From Mariprofundus micogutta (GTDB lineage Bacteria; Pseudomonadota; Zetaproteobacteria; Mariprofundales; Mariprofundaceae), in NCBI RefSeq assembly GCF_001895085.1, contig NZ_BDFD01000006.1, positions 1 to 64,000 on the forward strand: 64,000 bases of DNA. The letters run 5' to 3'. Under the pieces are notes generated by a model. It worked only from the letters and a program-made list of their open reading frames with translations. It was not told the DNA's origin and did no database searches. A program made the position numbers and the translations under genes. The first letter of the stretch is position 1. Every line of letters begins with the position of its first letter. Positions 54,574-63,923 of the stretch are shown here, piece by piece.

Positions 54574-55413
54574 ATGAACATACATGTGCTGCTAGCTGGC
54601 ATAGGGGTGATCTGCATGGTGACGCTCCCGGCAGAGGCCACGGTGATTACTACCGCAGGTTCTACAACAGTGTTACCCGCCGTAAAAGCATGTGCCAAAA
54701 GCTATCAGGCAAAACATGCAGGTATCCATGTGATCTCTGCCGGAGGTGGATCCAGTAAAGGTGTCAGCACAGTCGGTCGCGGCAAGGTGGACGTTGGAGC
54801 TGCATCGCGTGCGGTGAAGGGTAAGGAAAAATCAACCTATCCGGAGCTTAAACAGTATCAGTTGGGTACCGACGGTGTTGTGATGGTTGTGCATGCGGAC
54901 AACGATTTGTCTAATCTGACTGCCGATCAGGTGAGTAAACTGTATAACGGTGAGTTCGCTAGCTGGGCAGCGCTTGGCGGAGCTGAAAGCAATGTGAATC
55001 TGGTTACCCTGGGCAAGGAGCACGGTACGTATGAACTGTTCAGCAAGTATTTTAAACTGCGCGGCGAAGAGTCTGAGGGCAATATCGTATTCGGCAAGGG
55101 TCATGCATGGATCGCATTCTCCCAGGATGTAGCTCTGGATCGGGTGGCACATGACAAAAGCGGTATTGCATTCGCTTCAATCGGTGTGGCCAGTGCATTC
55201 GCGGAAAAGAGTGGTCGGGTGAAGTTGCTTTCTATTGATGGTATTGCGGCAACGGAAGCTAATGTAAGCAATGGTAGTTACAAACTGGTGCGGCCACTAC
55301 TGATGTTGACCAACGGTGATGCCAAAGGTGAAGTGAGAAATTTCATGGATTATCTGCTCGGTCAGGAGTGTCAAGCCACAGTGAAGGCATTGGGCTATAT
55401 TCCTGTGCGATAA
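54574..55413 (+). CDS. Phosphate-type ABC transporter substrate-binding protein (PstS-like)
   Basis: A 279-residue periplasmic protein. Signal peptide about 1-22 (MNIHVLLAGIGVICMVTLPAEA), then the PstS-like pattern TTAGSTTVLPAVKACAKSYQ, GGGSSKGVSTVGRGKVDVGAASR and a LSNLTADQVSKLYNGEFASWAALGG segment. The first two regions form the phosphate-binding loops. ATG 54574 with AGGAG upstream is preferred over 54496. No pstC, pstA or pstB genes are adjacent. It may be a stand-alone phosphate or other oxyanion binder, or partner of a transporter elsewhere. Confidence 0.88.
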   Translation: MNIHVLLAGIGVICMVTLPAEATVITTAGSTTVLPAVKACAKSYQAKHAGIHVISAGGGSSKGVSTVGRGKVDVGAASRAVKGKEKSTYPELKQYQLGTDGVVMVVHADNDLSNLTADQVSKLYNGEFASWAALGGAESNVNLVTLGKEHGTYELFSKYFKLRGEESEGNIVFGKGHAWIAFSQDVALDRVAHDKSGIAFASIGVASAFAEKSGRVKLLSIDGIAATEANVSNGSYKLVRPLLMLTNGDAKGEVRNFMDYLLGQECQATVKALGYIPVR

Positions 55414-55538
55414 CAAACCTGTGTCATCCTTTGTGGACAGCGTTATGGATATGTGGAACTGATGGTGTCGTTGAATGGCACTTTCGTGAGTAATGTTGCA
55501 GGGCGGCTTGCAAAAAATAAATATGAGCAGAGAGATGT

Positions 55539-56051
55539 ATGCGTTTGAAAAATATTCTTGTTTTATTGATGTTATATCTTGCTCCGGCTGTAGTGCATGC
55601 CGGTGCAGCCGTCGAAGGTAAGAGTTTTAATTTTATTATCTTTTTGAATGAGGATAAGTCCTATCAGTTTGATCCGATCATGTTTGGCGATTTTCCCGGT
55701 TTTATATCGCAGATGAAGACATCAAAGCTGCTGCTGCTGTCACACAATCCCGGTGTAATTGGCGGAGATGTGATTAACCTGCAACAGGACATGCTGAGAA
55801 GCACTGGCGGTGATCGCTTCAGCGATGCAGGGATCAACTGTCAGCTCTCGCTGGCCAGCGAAGCGGAAAGCTATCATCTTGCAGGAAACTGCCAGATCAT
55901 TGATAAATTTCATGGTAAACAGCTTACGCTGCGGGCAAAAGTGACCGATACTGAGTTGCCGGACATCACCGAGGGAAGGCCGGTTTGGATCGAAGTGTAT
56001 GAGGATGCAAGAACAGGAATCGCCTTTTATGCCAACATTGGCAATCGCTGA
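55539..56051 (+). CDS. Periplasmic protein of unknown function (170 residues)
   Basis: I do not recognise the family. A signal peptide is clear (MRLKNILVLLMLYLAPAVVHA, cleavage after AxA). The mature part is strand-rich with a two-Cys pair (INCQLSLA, GNCQIID) about 20 residues apart, which could form a disulfide. It lies between the PstS-like gene and the ACT-domain gene on the same strand, with separate spacers. A ribosome binding site (AGAGAG) precedes the ATG. Confidence 0.75.
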   Translation: MRLKNILVLLMLYLAPAVVHAGAAVEGKSFNFIIFLNEDKSYQFDPIMFGDFPGFISQMKTSKLLLLSHNPGVIGGDVINLQQDMLRSTGGDRFSDAGINCQLSLASEAESYHLAGNCQIIDKFHGKQLTLRAKVTDTELPDITEGRPVWIEVYEDARTGIAFYANIGNR

Positions 56052-56108
56052 TTACTTGTTAAAAAATGGCTGGCGTTTACTCTTTAGGAAAAAGGTGAGG
56101 AGTGTCTG

Positions 56109-56642
56109 ATGTCCAATGTACTGTTATCCATTTCCGGCCATGATCGTGCCGGTATTGTCCGTGATGTTGCTGATGCGCTGCAACATCTGAATGCTAATAT
56201 TGAGGATTCATCCATGACCGCACTGCGCGGTCGTTTCGCGATGATGCTGATTGTTCGTCTTTCTGAAGATCGAAGTATGGGAGAGCTGAAGGCGGCTCTG
56301 GCGGAGCTGGAGCAGCGTACACGTCTGACCGTACAATCGCAGGTGATCAGCGATGAAGAGATGGCCGCTGAGCCGATGGAACCTGATTATGTCATTACCG
56401 TTCATGGCGCTGACAAAGTGGGCATTGTTCATGCCGTGACTGAGGCGCTGGCTGATCTGGGCGTATCCATTGTCGATCTCTCAACGCAGTCGCGTTCATC
56501 TGATGACGGTGATGTTTATATGATGGCGCTGGAAGTTGCTTCAAATGGCCACGGGGCTGCAATCAAGCCTGCACTGAACAGTGTCGCGAATGATATCGGT
56601 GTTGATATAGATCTGCATGAGATGGATGACGCCGTTCTGTAA
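56109..56642 (+). CDS. GcvR-like double ACT-domain protein
   Basis: A 177-residue protein made of two ACT domains (about 3-75, VLLSISGHDRAGIVRDVADAL, and about 93-170, YVITVHGADKVGIVHAVTEAL). E. coli GcvR, with this architecture, represses glycine cleavage through GcvA; similar proteins bind amino acids. A GcvA-like LysR gene at 10992 is distant and need not be its partner. It is followed 18 bases later by def. Confidence 0.85.
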   Translation: MSNVLLSISGHDRAGIVRDVADALQHLNANIEDSSMTALRGRFAMMLIVRLSEDRSMGELKAALAELEQRTRLTVQSQVISDEEMAAEPMEPDYVITVHGADKVGIVHAVTEALADLGVSIVDLSTQSRSSDDGDVYMMALEVASNGHGAAIKPALNSVANDIGVDIDLHEMDDAVL

Positions 56643-56660
56643 TTACTGAATCACATCCTT

Positions 56661-57152
56661 ATGCCTGTACGCAAGATTCTAAAACAGCCTGATGTACGCC
56701 TGCGTCAAATGGCAGACGCTGTAACGCTGTTTGATGAGAAGCTGGAAGAGCTGTTCGAAGAACTTGAGGAAACCATGCGCGCTGGTCCCGGCGGTGTCGG
56801 TATTGCTGCTCCCCAGATAGGTGAAAGCCTGCGTATGATCGTTGTAGATTGTCGGGCAAGCTTGAGGCCGTGCAAAAATCATGGGCTGCTTCTCATGGCC
56901 AATCCGTTGGTCGAGGAGATGGATGGTGAATCGCTCGGACGTGAGGGCTGTCTGTCAGTACCCGATTGGGTTGGTATGGTGCCTCGCGCTAAAACCATTC
57001 TTGTCAGTTATGATGATTTGCATGGTCAGCGACAGCAGATTGAGTCCATTGGTTTTGAAGCGCGCGTGATTCAGCACGAGGTAGATCATCTAGAGGGTGT
57101 CTTGTTTACGGACAGGGTGATCTCCACCAAAACACTGGTCAGGCGGCTGTAG
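56661..57152 (+). CDS. def: Peptide deformylase
   Basis: Removes the formyl group from new proteins. 163 residues with the three hallmarks GVGIAAPQIG, EGCLSVPD and QHEVDHLEG (Cys and two His bind the metal; Glu is catalytic). The mutM gene starts at the base after its stop, so they share a message. The usual partner fmt is not next to it. Confidence 0.97.
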   Translation: MPVRKILKQPDVRLRQMADAVTLFDEKLEELFEELEETMRAGPGGVGIAAPQIGESLRMIVVDCRASLRPCKNHGLLLMANPLVEEMDGESLGREGCLSVPDWVGMVPRAKTILVSYDDLHGQRQQIESIGFEARVIQHEVDHLEGVLFTDRVISTKTLVRRL

Positions 57153-57968
57153 ATGCCGGAGTTGCCTGAAGTTGAAACGGTTCGTTCAGGGCTGGAGCCC
57201 GTATTGGTTGGCAGAACGATTAATGATGCCATCTGTTATCGCCAGTCGTTGCGCTATCCGCTGCCTGATTTTTCGAAGCTCACAGGCAGTAAAATCACAT
57301 CTTTAAACAGAAGATCGAAATATCTTCTATTTGCTCTTGATGATGGACAGACGCTGGTCTGGCATCTGGGTATGACTGGTCAGTTCCATGTCTTACCCGG
57401 AGAGGATGCCAGGGCCAAACATGAGCATGTCCGTATTGATCTGCATGACGGACAGAGTTTGAGATATCGCGATGCTCGCCGATTCGGTTATGCAGGCCTG
57501 CTTGCATCAGATACTCTGATGTCACATGCATGGTTTGCAGGACTCGGACCCGAGCCATTGGGCGATGAGTTTCATAGCGATTATCTGGTGGGACTCTGCA
57601 AGGCAAGAAAGGCACCGATTAAAACCATTATCATGGATGCGACGAACGTGGTTGGCGTTGGCAATATCTACGCTGCCGAATCCCTGTTTCGGGCCGGAAT
57701 TCATCCCGCTAGGGCGGCTGGAAGAATATCGAAGCAACGTTTGGCTATGCTGGTCGAAGTCATCAGGCAGGTGCTGCGGGAAGCGATAGAGGCCGGTGGC
57801 AGTACGATCAGTGATTTTGTTAAGGCAGATGGTAAGCCTGGATATTTTGCGCACAGCTTTCAGGTCTATGGCCGGGCTGACAAGAGCTGTTTGCGTTGTG
57901 GTAAAGTCATTAAGCGCATGACTCAGGCTGGTCGTAGTAGTTTTTACTGCCCCCACTGCCAGCGCTGA
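57153..57968 (+). CDS. mutM: Formamidopyrimidine-DNA glycosylase
   Basis: Excises 8-oxoguanine and nicks the abasic site. 271 residues. The catalytic N-terminus is MPELPEVETVR (Pro2, Glu3 after Met removal). The helix-two-turn-helix has NVVGVGNIYAAESLFRAGI, and the C-terminal zinc finger is CLRCGKVIKRMTQAGRSSFYCPHC. It abuts def without a spacer. Confidence 0.97.
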   Translation: MPELPEVETVRSGLEPVLVGRTINDAICYRQSLRYPLPDFSKLTGSKITSLNRRSKYLLFALDDGQTLVWHLGMTGQFHVLPGEDARAKHEHVRIDLHDGQSLRYRDARRFGYAGLLASDTLMSHAWFAGLGPEPLGDEFHSDYLVGLCKARKAPIKTIIMDATNVVGVGNIYAAESLFRAGIHPARAAGRISKQRLAMLVEVIRQVLREAIEAGGSTISDFVKADGKPGYFAHSFQVYGRADKSCLRCGKVIKRMTQAGRSSFYCPHCQR

Positions 57969-57976
57969 TGTTATAG

Positions 57977-58177
57977 TTTCACCGCAAAGACATTAATGCA
58001 AAAGAGATCGTGTGGCCCTGAGTCACCTCAAAGTACTGCTCTTTCTTGCGTAAGCGTGTCATTCCTGCGCAGAGAATCATGCTGCTGCTATAGCCATTCG
58101 CTCATGCCTTGGATGACTGAGTATCAATAACTACAAATGAATAATACCCTGCGTTCTTTGCATCTTCTGTGGTGAAC
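57977..58177. repeat. Intergenic region framed by inverted CACCGC/GCAAAG arms
   Basis: TTTCACCGCAAAG and ATGCAAAAG at 57977-58003 face a degenerate inverted copy (GTTCACCACAGAAG and ATGCAAAG on the minus strand) at about 58156-58177. About 150 bases lie between the arms, with no gene. A related direct copy is at 39163. It looks like a short non-autonomous intergenic element; the whole spacer from 57969 to 58288 holds no supported gene. Confidence 0.45.
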
Positions 58178-58288
58178 TGCCTGTCCTGTTTAGATTCTCC
58201 GGATTCTAATCCCGTGAAAAAGAACAGTGATACGGTTAACATGCGCCGACTTTTCATGGGCACTTATTTACAGGTGCCGGAGGTATAA

Positions 58289-59995
58289 GTGAAACAGGCA
58301 TTGGAACAGGCATTGCAGGCGGCTCTGGAAGAGTTATTGAATGATCACCCGGAAGCTGAAGCACCAGCGGTGCATCTGACGCGTCCTAAAATGAAAGAAC
58401 ATGGTGATTATGCTGCCAATGTGGCTATGCCACTTGCGCGTGTACTGAAAAAGAGCCCGCAGCAGATCGCAGCCAGCATCCTTGACGTAGTGCAGTGGCC
58501 GGATGCTGTGGAAGGTGCAGACATTGCAGGTCCGGGTTTCATCAATATTCGTCTGCGTCAGGCCAGTGAAGCAGAAGCATTGAAAGCAATCGTGCTTGCC
58601 GGTGAAAGTTACGGCAAGAAAGCTGTAAGCAGTGATGCTGAAAAGGTGAACCTTGAATTTGTTTCGGCCAACCCTACCGGTCCTATGCATGTCGGACATG
58701 GTCGTGGTGCGGTTGTTGGTGATGCGCTGGCCAGTGTGCTCAAAGCCGTGGGTAAAAATGTGCAGCGCGAATATTATATTAACGATGCCGGGGTACAGAT
58801 CGGTGTATTGGCCAACAGTGTCTGGCTGCGTATGCAGGAGCTGCAGGGTGAGACCATCGAGTTTCCTGAAGCTGCATATCCGGGTGAATATATCGTTCAG
58901 ATTGCCCGTGAACAGCTTGCAAAGCATGACTATCAGGCCCTTCTGTCGATGAATGAAGAAGAACGTTTCAATGTTATCGGAGCTGAGGCTATCGCTGCCA
59001 ATATGGCAATGATCCGCGATGATCTGGCAGCAATCGGTATCAATTTCGACCTCTATTTTTCTGAGCAGAGTCTGCATAATAGCGGCAGTGTTACCGAGCT
59101 GATCAAGAGGCTTGAGTCCGAAGGGGTTGTGTATTCGGGCACATTACCTCCGCCAAAGGGCAAGGAAGTTGAAAATTATACGCCGGTTGAACAGTTGCTG
59201 TTCCGCACCACGGACTTTGGTGATGATGTAGATCGTCCCCTGGCCAAGCAGGATGGTACACCGACCTATTTTGCTGCTGATATCGCGTATCATTATGACA
59301 AGTATCAGCGTGGTTTTGATCGCATGATTGATGTCTGGGGTGCAGACCATGGCGGTTATGTGTCGCGTGTTCAGGCAGCCATGAAGGCTTTGACTGAGCG
59401 TGAAAAACAGCCGGATGTGTTGTTGGTTCAGATGGTGAATCTGACGCGTGACGGTAAACCTGTGAAAATGTCCAAGCGTGCAGGCACTTTTGTAACCCTG
59501 CGTGAAGTGGTTGATGAAGTGGGTTCTGATGCCGTACGTTTCAATTTCATGACGCGCAGGGTTGAGTCACAGCTTGATTTTGATCTGGAAGCAGCCAAAC
59601 AGAAGAATGACGAAAATCCGGTCTATTACGTGCAGTATGCGTATGCACGTATCGGTGCGATATTGCGCAAGGCTGAAGATGAAGGTCATGTGATGGGTGA
59701 ACTGGACGATGTGGATGTTTCCGTGCTGACGTCGCATGAAGAACAGCGACTGGTTGCGCATCTGCTGGCTTATCCGGAAGCGCTGCAAAAGGCTGCGGAT
59801 AGACTGGAAGCTTACCGCGTGGCGACATTTGCCATGCGTCTGGCTGCTGATTTCCACAGTTTTTATCACAAGAATCGGGTTGTTACCGATGATGTCGTGT
59901 TAACCCGGGCTCGTATGCTGCTGATCAAGGCAGTTGCTCAGGTGATCAGTAATGCATTGACCGTGCTGGGTGTATCTACACCTGAGCGCATGTGA
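58289..59995 (+). CDS. argS: Arginyl-tRNA synthetase
   Basis: Class I synthetase that charges tRNA-Arg. 568 residues, normal length. An Arg-tRNA-synthetase N-terminal domain (about 1-85), then the HIGH-type motif in ANPTGPMHVGHGRG, the KMSKS-type loop VKMSKRAGTF and a DALR anticodon-binding domain (about 450-568). The start is a GTG with GGAGG 6 bases upstream. It is followed by a SPOR protein gene, a common arrangement. Confidence 0.97.
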   Translation: MKQALEQALQAALEELLNDHPEAEAPAVHLTRPKMKEHGDYAANVAMPLARVLKKSPQQIAASILDVVQWPDAVEGADIAGPGFINIRLRQASEAEALKAIVLAGESYGKKAVSSDAEKVNLEFVSANPTGPMHVGHGRGAVVGDALASVLKAVGKNVQREYYINDAGVQIGVLANSVWLRMQELQGETIEFPEAAYPGEYIVQIAREQLAKHDYQALLSMNEEERFNVIGAEAIAANMAMIRDDLAAIGINFDLYFSEQSLHNSGSVTELIKRLESEGVVYSGTLPPPKGKEVENYTPVEQLLFRTTDFGDDVDRPLAKQDGTPTYFAADIAYHYDKYQRGFDRMIDVWGADHGGYVSRVQAAMKALTEREKQPDVLLVQMVNLTRDGKPVKMSKRAGTFVTLREVVDEVGSDAVRFNFMTRRVESQLDFDLEAAKQKNDENPVYYVQYAYARIGAILRKAEDEGHVMGELDDVDVSVLTSHEEQRLVAHLLAYPEALQKAADRLEAYRVATFAMRLAADFHSFYHKNRVVTDDVVLTRARMLLIKAVAQVISNALTVLGVSTPERM

Positions 59996-60026
59996 ATAAA
60001 CAAACGGTATCGAGGTAAATAGCTAG

Positions 60027-60740
60027 ATGGCCAAGCGTGACTACGCCAAGGTACAGGCTCCAAGTAAATCTGATTCAACGGCTAATGCATCGATATTACC
60101 TGCATTTGCCATTGTGATGGTCGCAGCGGTTTGTTTTGCCGCTGGTTACTGGCTGGGTGGTGAAAAGGCAGCCAATGTCAGTAGTGTGGATCAATCTGAA
60201 ATGAATCGTGTGCAGGCAGAGCTGGATTCGGAACTGGCGAATTCCAAACTGTTGCAGGTGAAGGTTGACGAGTTACAGGATCAAATTGAGCTGTTGCAGA
60301 ATCAAGCCAGGCAGGGTGCACACACCAAAGTCGGTGAATTGAAGTTTTATCAGGAATTGCCGAAACAGTCGATAACACCGGCACCTGTAGCTGAAACCAG
60401 TCCGGCAGAAGCGCGTAGCATGGATGGTAATAATAATCCCGTTCTGCCTGATACAGAGCCGTTGGTGGAAGATCCGGCTATCGGGCATGTTGATTTGGGG
60501 CAGGATGCACATAAAGTCCAGATCGCATCATTCAAGACAAAGTCCGAAGCAGTCATCATGCAGAAAAAACTGATGAAAGCCGGGGTCACATCTTTTGTGC
60601 GCAAAGTGAAGCTGGATGACCGGGGTGTATGGTTCAGAGTATATGCAGGACCGTATGCTGATAAGGAGAGTGCCCGCAAGGCCGTGAAAGACATTCAGAA
60701 AAAAGCAGATATCAGAGGCCTTATTGTTCGTGGAAACTGA
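60027..60740 (+). CDS. SPOR-domain membrane protein
   Basis: A 237-residue bitopic protein: short cytoplasmic N-terminus, one helix (about 22-45, ASILPAFAIVMVAAVCFAAG), a coiled-coil stretch (about 55-95), a Pro-rich linker, and a C-terminal SPOR domain (about 160-237, HKVQIASFKTKSEAVIMQKKL to GVWFRVYAGPYADKESARKAV). SPOR domains bind denuded septal peptidoglycan, so a role in division is likely. A FtsN- or DedD-like protein, but not assignable to either. It overlaps the AmgK-like gene. Confidence 0.9.
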   Translation: MAKRDYAKVQAPSKSDSTANASILPAFAIVMVAAVCFAAGYWLGGEKAANVSSVDQSEMNRVQAELDSELANSKLLQVKVDELQDQIELLQNQARQGAHTKVGELKFYQELPKQSITPAPVAETSPAEARSMDGNNNPVLPDTEPLVEDPAIGHVDLGQDAHKVQIASFKTKSEAVIMQKKLMKAGVTSFVRKVKLDDRGVWFRVYAGPYADKESARKAVKDIQKKADIRGLIVRGN

Positions 60741-61713
60741 CAGAGCAGAAGTCAGAGGGCGGTGGTTAAGACAGCAGCTGTCTGACAATTACCTTGTAGC
60801 ACCGCTGGCCGGAGATGCATCGTTTCGCCGTTATTTCCGCGTAAAACATGCAGAAAAAGATTATGTGCTGATGGATGCACCGCCTCCGCATGAAGATGTA
60901 AGCCTGTTTCTGGCTGTACGTGACTGGTTTGAGCGTGCAGGTCTGCGCGTTTCAGCATTATACGGCAAGGATATCGAGCAGGGTTTTCTGTTATTGGAAG
61001 ATTTCGGTGATATGACCTGGTCCTCATACTATGCAGCTGGCAAAGCGCCGGGGCCTTTATTTGATGATGCGCTCAGGCAGTTGCAGCTTCTGCAGGCCTC
61101 TCAACCTGGATTGGTACTGCCCCAATTTGATGTGGCGAGAATGCAACGTGAATGCGATCTCTATCTCGACTGGTATCTGCCGCATGTGGCCGGAGTCGTG
61201 CCTACAGATGTGCAGCGCCTTGCATTTCATCAATCACTGAGAGATACATTGTCTGCGATTGCATCTTTGCCGCAGGTGCCGGTGCATCTGGATTACCATA
61301 GTCGTAATCTGATGTTGCCGGGCGGTAAGCTTCCTTTGGGGCAGATTGATTATCAGGATGCTGTGCGTGGACCTGTTACCTATGATCTGGCCTCGCTGTT
61401 ATATGACTGTTATCAGGATTACCCGGAAACAGAGCGTTTTGCATGCAGTGCCCATTTTTTTGAATCACTGCCGGCTGTTCACTCGGGGGCCTTTTCAGAT
61501 GTGGACGAATGGCATCGTCTGCTGCGCTTGACGGCACTGCAGCGGCATATCAAAGCCATCGGTATTTTCGGGCGTCTGGCCCATCGCGATGGCAAGTCTC
61601 AGTTTCTCGATGAAATTCCGCTGACACGCAAGCATCTGCATGAAGAGATGCAGGTTCTGGGTATGAAAGAGTCGGCATTTCCTCTGCTGTATATCGAGCC
61701 TGTGAACCGTTGA
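60724..61713 (+). CDS. amgK: AmgK-like aminoglycoside-phosphotransferase family kinase
   Basis: A 329-residue APH-fold kinase resembling AmgK, which phosphorylates the anomeric position of MurNAc and GlcNAc in cell-wall recycling. Visible motifs are LVAPLAGDASFRRYFRVK, the catalytic loop VHLDYHSRNLMLPG and the metal Asp in GQIDYQDAVRGPVTYDLASLL. The start TTG 60724 has AGAGG 5 bases upstream and lies inside the SPOR gene; GTG 60730 is an alternative. The partner murU does not follow, so the recycling role is inference. Confidence 0.82.
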   Translation: MFVETDRAEVRGRWLRQQLSDNYLVAPLAGDASFRRYFRVKHAEKDYVLMDAPPPHEDVSLFLAVRDWFERAGLRVSALYGKDIEQGFLLLEDFGDMTWSSYYAAGKAPGPLFDDALRQLQLLQASQPGLVLPQFDVARMQRECDLYLDWYLPHVAGVVPTDVQRLAFHQSLRDTLSAIASLPQVPVHLDYHSRNLMLPGGKLPLGQIDYQDAVRGPVTYDLASLLYDCYQDYPETERFACSAHFFESLPAVHSGAFSDVDEWHRLLRLTALQRHIKAIGIFGRLAHRDGKSQFLDEIPLTRKHLHEEMQVLGMKESAFPLLYIEPVNR

Positions 61714-61781
61714 TAGCCCTCTGCGCTTGAATCTATAGCGGCTTTGCGTAGTGTCGCGCCCCTTAAAATAAGGAGTTACGC

Positions 61782-62261
61782 ATGCAGATTGCCAATAATA
61801 AAGTTGTTTCATTTGATTATACCCTGACCAATGATGCCGGAGATACGATCGATTCATCACAGGGTGGTGAGCCGCTGGTATATCTGCACGGAGCCCAGAA
61901 TATTATTCCGGGTCTGGAGAGTGCGCTTGAAGGCAAAGTTGCTGGCGATGCATTGCAGGTGGCAATTGAACCGGCTGATGGTTATGGCGAATACAATGCG
62001 GAACTGACCCAGGTTGTGCCGGGTAGCATGTTCCAGGGCGTTGATAAGATTGAAGTGGGAATGCAGTTTCAGGCTGAGACGGCCGAAGGCATTCAAGTTG
62101 TGCGTATTGCCAAGGTTGACGGTGACGATGTCACGATTGATGGCAATCACCCGCTTGCCGGTGAACGTCTGAACTTTGATGTCAGCATCAAAGAAGTGCG
62201 TGACGCGAGCGAAGATGAACTTGAACATGGTCATGTGCATGGTGAAGGCTGCAGCCACTAA
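61782..62261 (+). CDS. slyD: SlyD-type FKBP peptidyl-prolyl isomerase
   Basis: A 159-residue FKBP with inserted flap (SlyD type). FKBP region VVSFDYTLTNDAGDTIDSSQGGEPLVYLHGAQNIIPGLESAL, then the flap (about 75-130). The C-terminal tail HGHVHGEGCSH is shorter than in E. coli SlyD but His/Cys-rich and may bind nickel or other metals. AAGGAG lies before the ATG. A terminator hairpin follows. Confidence 0.94.
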   Translation: MQIANNKVVSFDYTLTNDAGDTIDSSQGGEPLVYLHGAQNIIPGLESALEGKVAGDALQVAIEPADGYGEYNAELTQVVPGSMFQGVDKIEVGMQFQAETAEGIQVVRIAKVDGDDVTIDGNHPLAGERLNFDVSIKEVRDASEDELEHGHVHGEGCSH

Positions 62262-62282
62262 GCCGCATAATGTGATTTGAAG

Positions 62283-62314
62283 CGCCTTGCACTACAGTGC
62301 GAGGCGTTTTTTTT
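62283..62314 (+). terminator. Intrinsic terminator after slyD
   Basis: CGCCTTGCAC (62283-62292) pairs with GTGCGAGGCG (62297-62306) with one wobble, four-base loop, then eight T's. A clear rho-independent terminator. Confidence 0.9.
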
Positions 62315-62451
62315 GCTACCCTGATATTTTCGTATGGTCATTGCCTTGTATCTCTGGCGTGCCGGAGACTTCAGTTCTTTGCCCTTGTGTTATAGGTTCG
62401 CTGGTAGAAGTGGGGGGAGATGGAAGTTCTCAAGATGAATCATCGGTATTT

Positions 62452-63075
62452 ATGTCTGTAGGCGTCGAAAACAAAATTCTTATCGTCGATGATGATGAAA
62501 TTATACGCATCTATTTGCAGCATGCTCTGGAAGAACACGGTTATGCTGTCACGCCGGCTGCCGATTTTGGTGCTGTGAAAGATGCAATGCATCATGATCA
62601 ATACGCGCTGGTGTTGATGGATCTGGTATTTGTCGACTGCAGCTATGACGGTTTTGATATTCTTGATTATGTTCGCTCTTTAAGCGAGACATGCGGCATC
62701 ATAATCATGACCAGTTACCCTGATACTGATTCGGCGGTGCAGGCCATACGCATCAAAGCATCCGATTACCTGACCAAACCGGTGAAACAGAATGAGTTGA
62801 TTGCCACTGTAGAGAAAGTGCTCAGTGAAACCTCTCTGCCAGCTGATAAAACCGACACGCTGGCAAATCCCGGTGATTACGGCCTTTCCAGCCGGGAGAT
62901 GGAAGTGCTGAAGATGTTATATAAAGGTTACAGCTACGTTGAGATGTCCGCTGCATTGGGCTGCGGCACCTCTACGGCCAAAACTTATGGTAAACGTGTA
63001 TATAAAAAGCTCGGTGTAAAATCACGGTCCGAAGCAGTTTATGAAGCACTGCAGTTAAAACTGATCAAGCGCTAA
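62452..63075 (+). CDS. Response regulator with LuxR-type output domain
   Basis: A 207-residue regulator. Receiver domain about 7-120 with phosphoacceptor D57 in ALVLMDLVF and Lys in SDYLTKPVK, and a LuxR/FixJ-type helix-turn-helix about 140-200 (LSSREMEVLKMLYKGYSYVEMSAALGC). The frame is open from 62287 but that overlaps the slyD terminator; ATG 62452 is chosen though its ribosome binding site is weak. No kinase is adjacent, so it is an orphan here; the hybrid kinase at 15600 is a conceivable but unsupported partner. Confidence 0.88.
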   Translation: MSVGVENKILIVDDDEIIRIYLQHALEEHGYAVTPAADFGAVKDAMHHDQYALVLMDLVFVDCSYDGFDILDYVRSLSETCGIIIMTSYPDTDSAVQAIRIKASDYLTKPVKQNELIATVEKVLSETSLPADKTDTLANPGDYGLSSREMEVLKMLYKGYSYVEMSAALGCGTSTAKTYGKRVYKKLGVKSRSEAVYEALQLKLIKR

Positions 63076-63081
63076 ACGCTT

Positions 63082-63918
63082 TCAAACCTGTTGGTATCTT
63101 GCGCCGCGCAGCAAACCGGCCAGATCAATAATATCTTTATCCTTGTGTAAACCTTGCGGCGTATCGGGCAAACCACATGTTCCTGTTTCTACAATAATGT
63201 ATCCGCGAGGCTGCAGGTATGGCATGCCCTGATTAAGGATAATTGACAAAAAGGAGAGCCCGTCTTTCGCATCAGTCAAAGCATGCTGTGGCTCATGGCT
63301 CAATTCACTTTCCAGTCCATCCATCTCATGCAGTGCCACATATGGCGGGTTGGAGATGATGGCATCATAAGTAGCACTATCATCGGGTAGTGCTTGCAAC
63401 ATATCACCCTGGTAAAAGCTCACACGATCAGCGACCCCCAGTCGTTGTGCATTCTGTTTGGCGATTTGCAGGGAGGCCGGAGAAATATCTGTGGCGGTGA
63501 TTTGAGCATGCGGGTATTCACAGGCAAGTGTGATGGCAATGCAGCCTGAGCCGGTGCCGATATCACAGAAGCTGAAAGGGGCCTGTTGATCGGGAAATAC
63601 CTCGAGTACAGCTTCAATCAGATGTTCAGTTTCTGGTCGTGGAATCAGGACATCAGGGGTGACATGAAAGGAACGTGACCAGAACTCTTTTTCGCCGGTA
63701 ATATATGCCAGAGGCTGACGTTGCTCCCGCCTTACCAGCATGACTTCAAAGGCTTGTGCAATAGCTTCGGGGATTGTGTCATTGGCGCGGATAATCAGCT
63801 CGGTGCGCCCAAGCTGCCAGGCGAACATTAGCAGCAGTTCAGCATCAAGCCTGGGTGCATCACAGCCTGCCTGCTTGAGCCTGCGTGTGGCTTGCAGCAG
63901 CAGCTCCCGTGTATTCAT
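63082..63918 (-). CDS. prmC: Release factor glutamine methyltransferase
   Basis: Methylates the GGQ glutamine of RF1 and RF2. 278 residues: helical N-domain (about 1-80), then a SAM fold with CDIGTGSGCIAITLACEYP and the catalytic NPPY motif in ISNPPYVALHEM. It lies 5 bases after the end of prfA on the same strand, the widely conserved prfA-prmC order. It is convergent with the response regulator. Confidence 0.96.
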   Translation of the reverse strand: MNTRELLLQATRRLKQAGCDAPRLDAELLLMFAWQLGRTELIIRANDTIPEAIAQAFEVMLVRREQRQPLAYITGEKEFWSRSFHVTPDVLIPRPETEHLIEAVLEVFPDQQAPFSFCDIGTGSGCIAITLACEYPHAQITATDISPASLQIAKQNAQRLGVADRVSFYQGDMLQALPDDSATYDAIISNPPYVALHEMDGLESELSHEPQHALTDAKDGLSFLSIILNQGMPYLQPRGYIIVETGTCGLPDTPQGLHKDKDIIDLAGLLRGARYQQV

Positions 63919-63923
63919 GCTAC

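Noticed and set aside
58289-59077. 247-codon frame antisense to argS
   Set aside because: It runs against the catalytic core of argS and is explained by codon bias.
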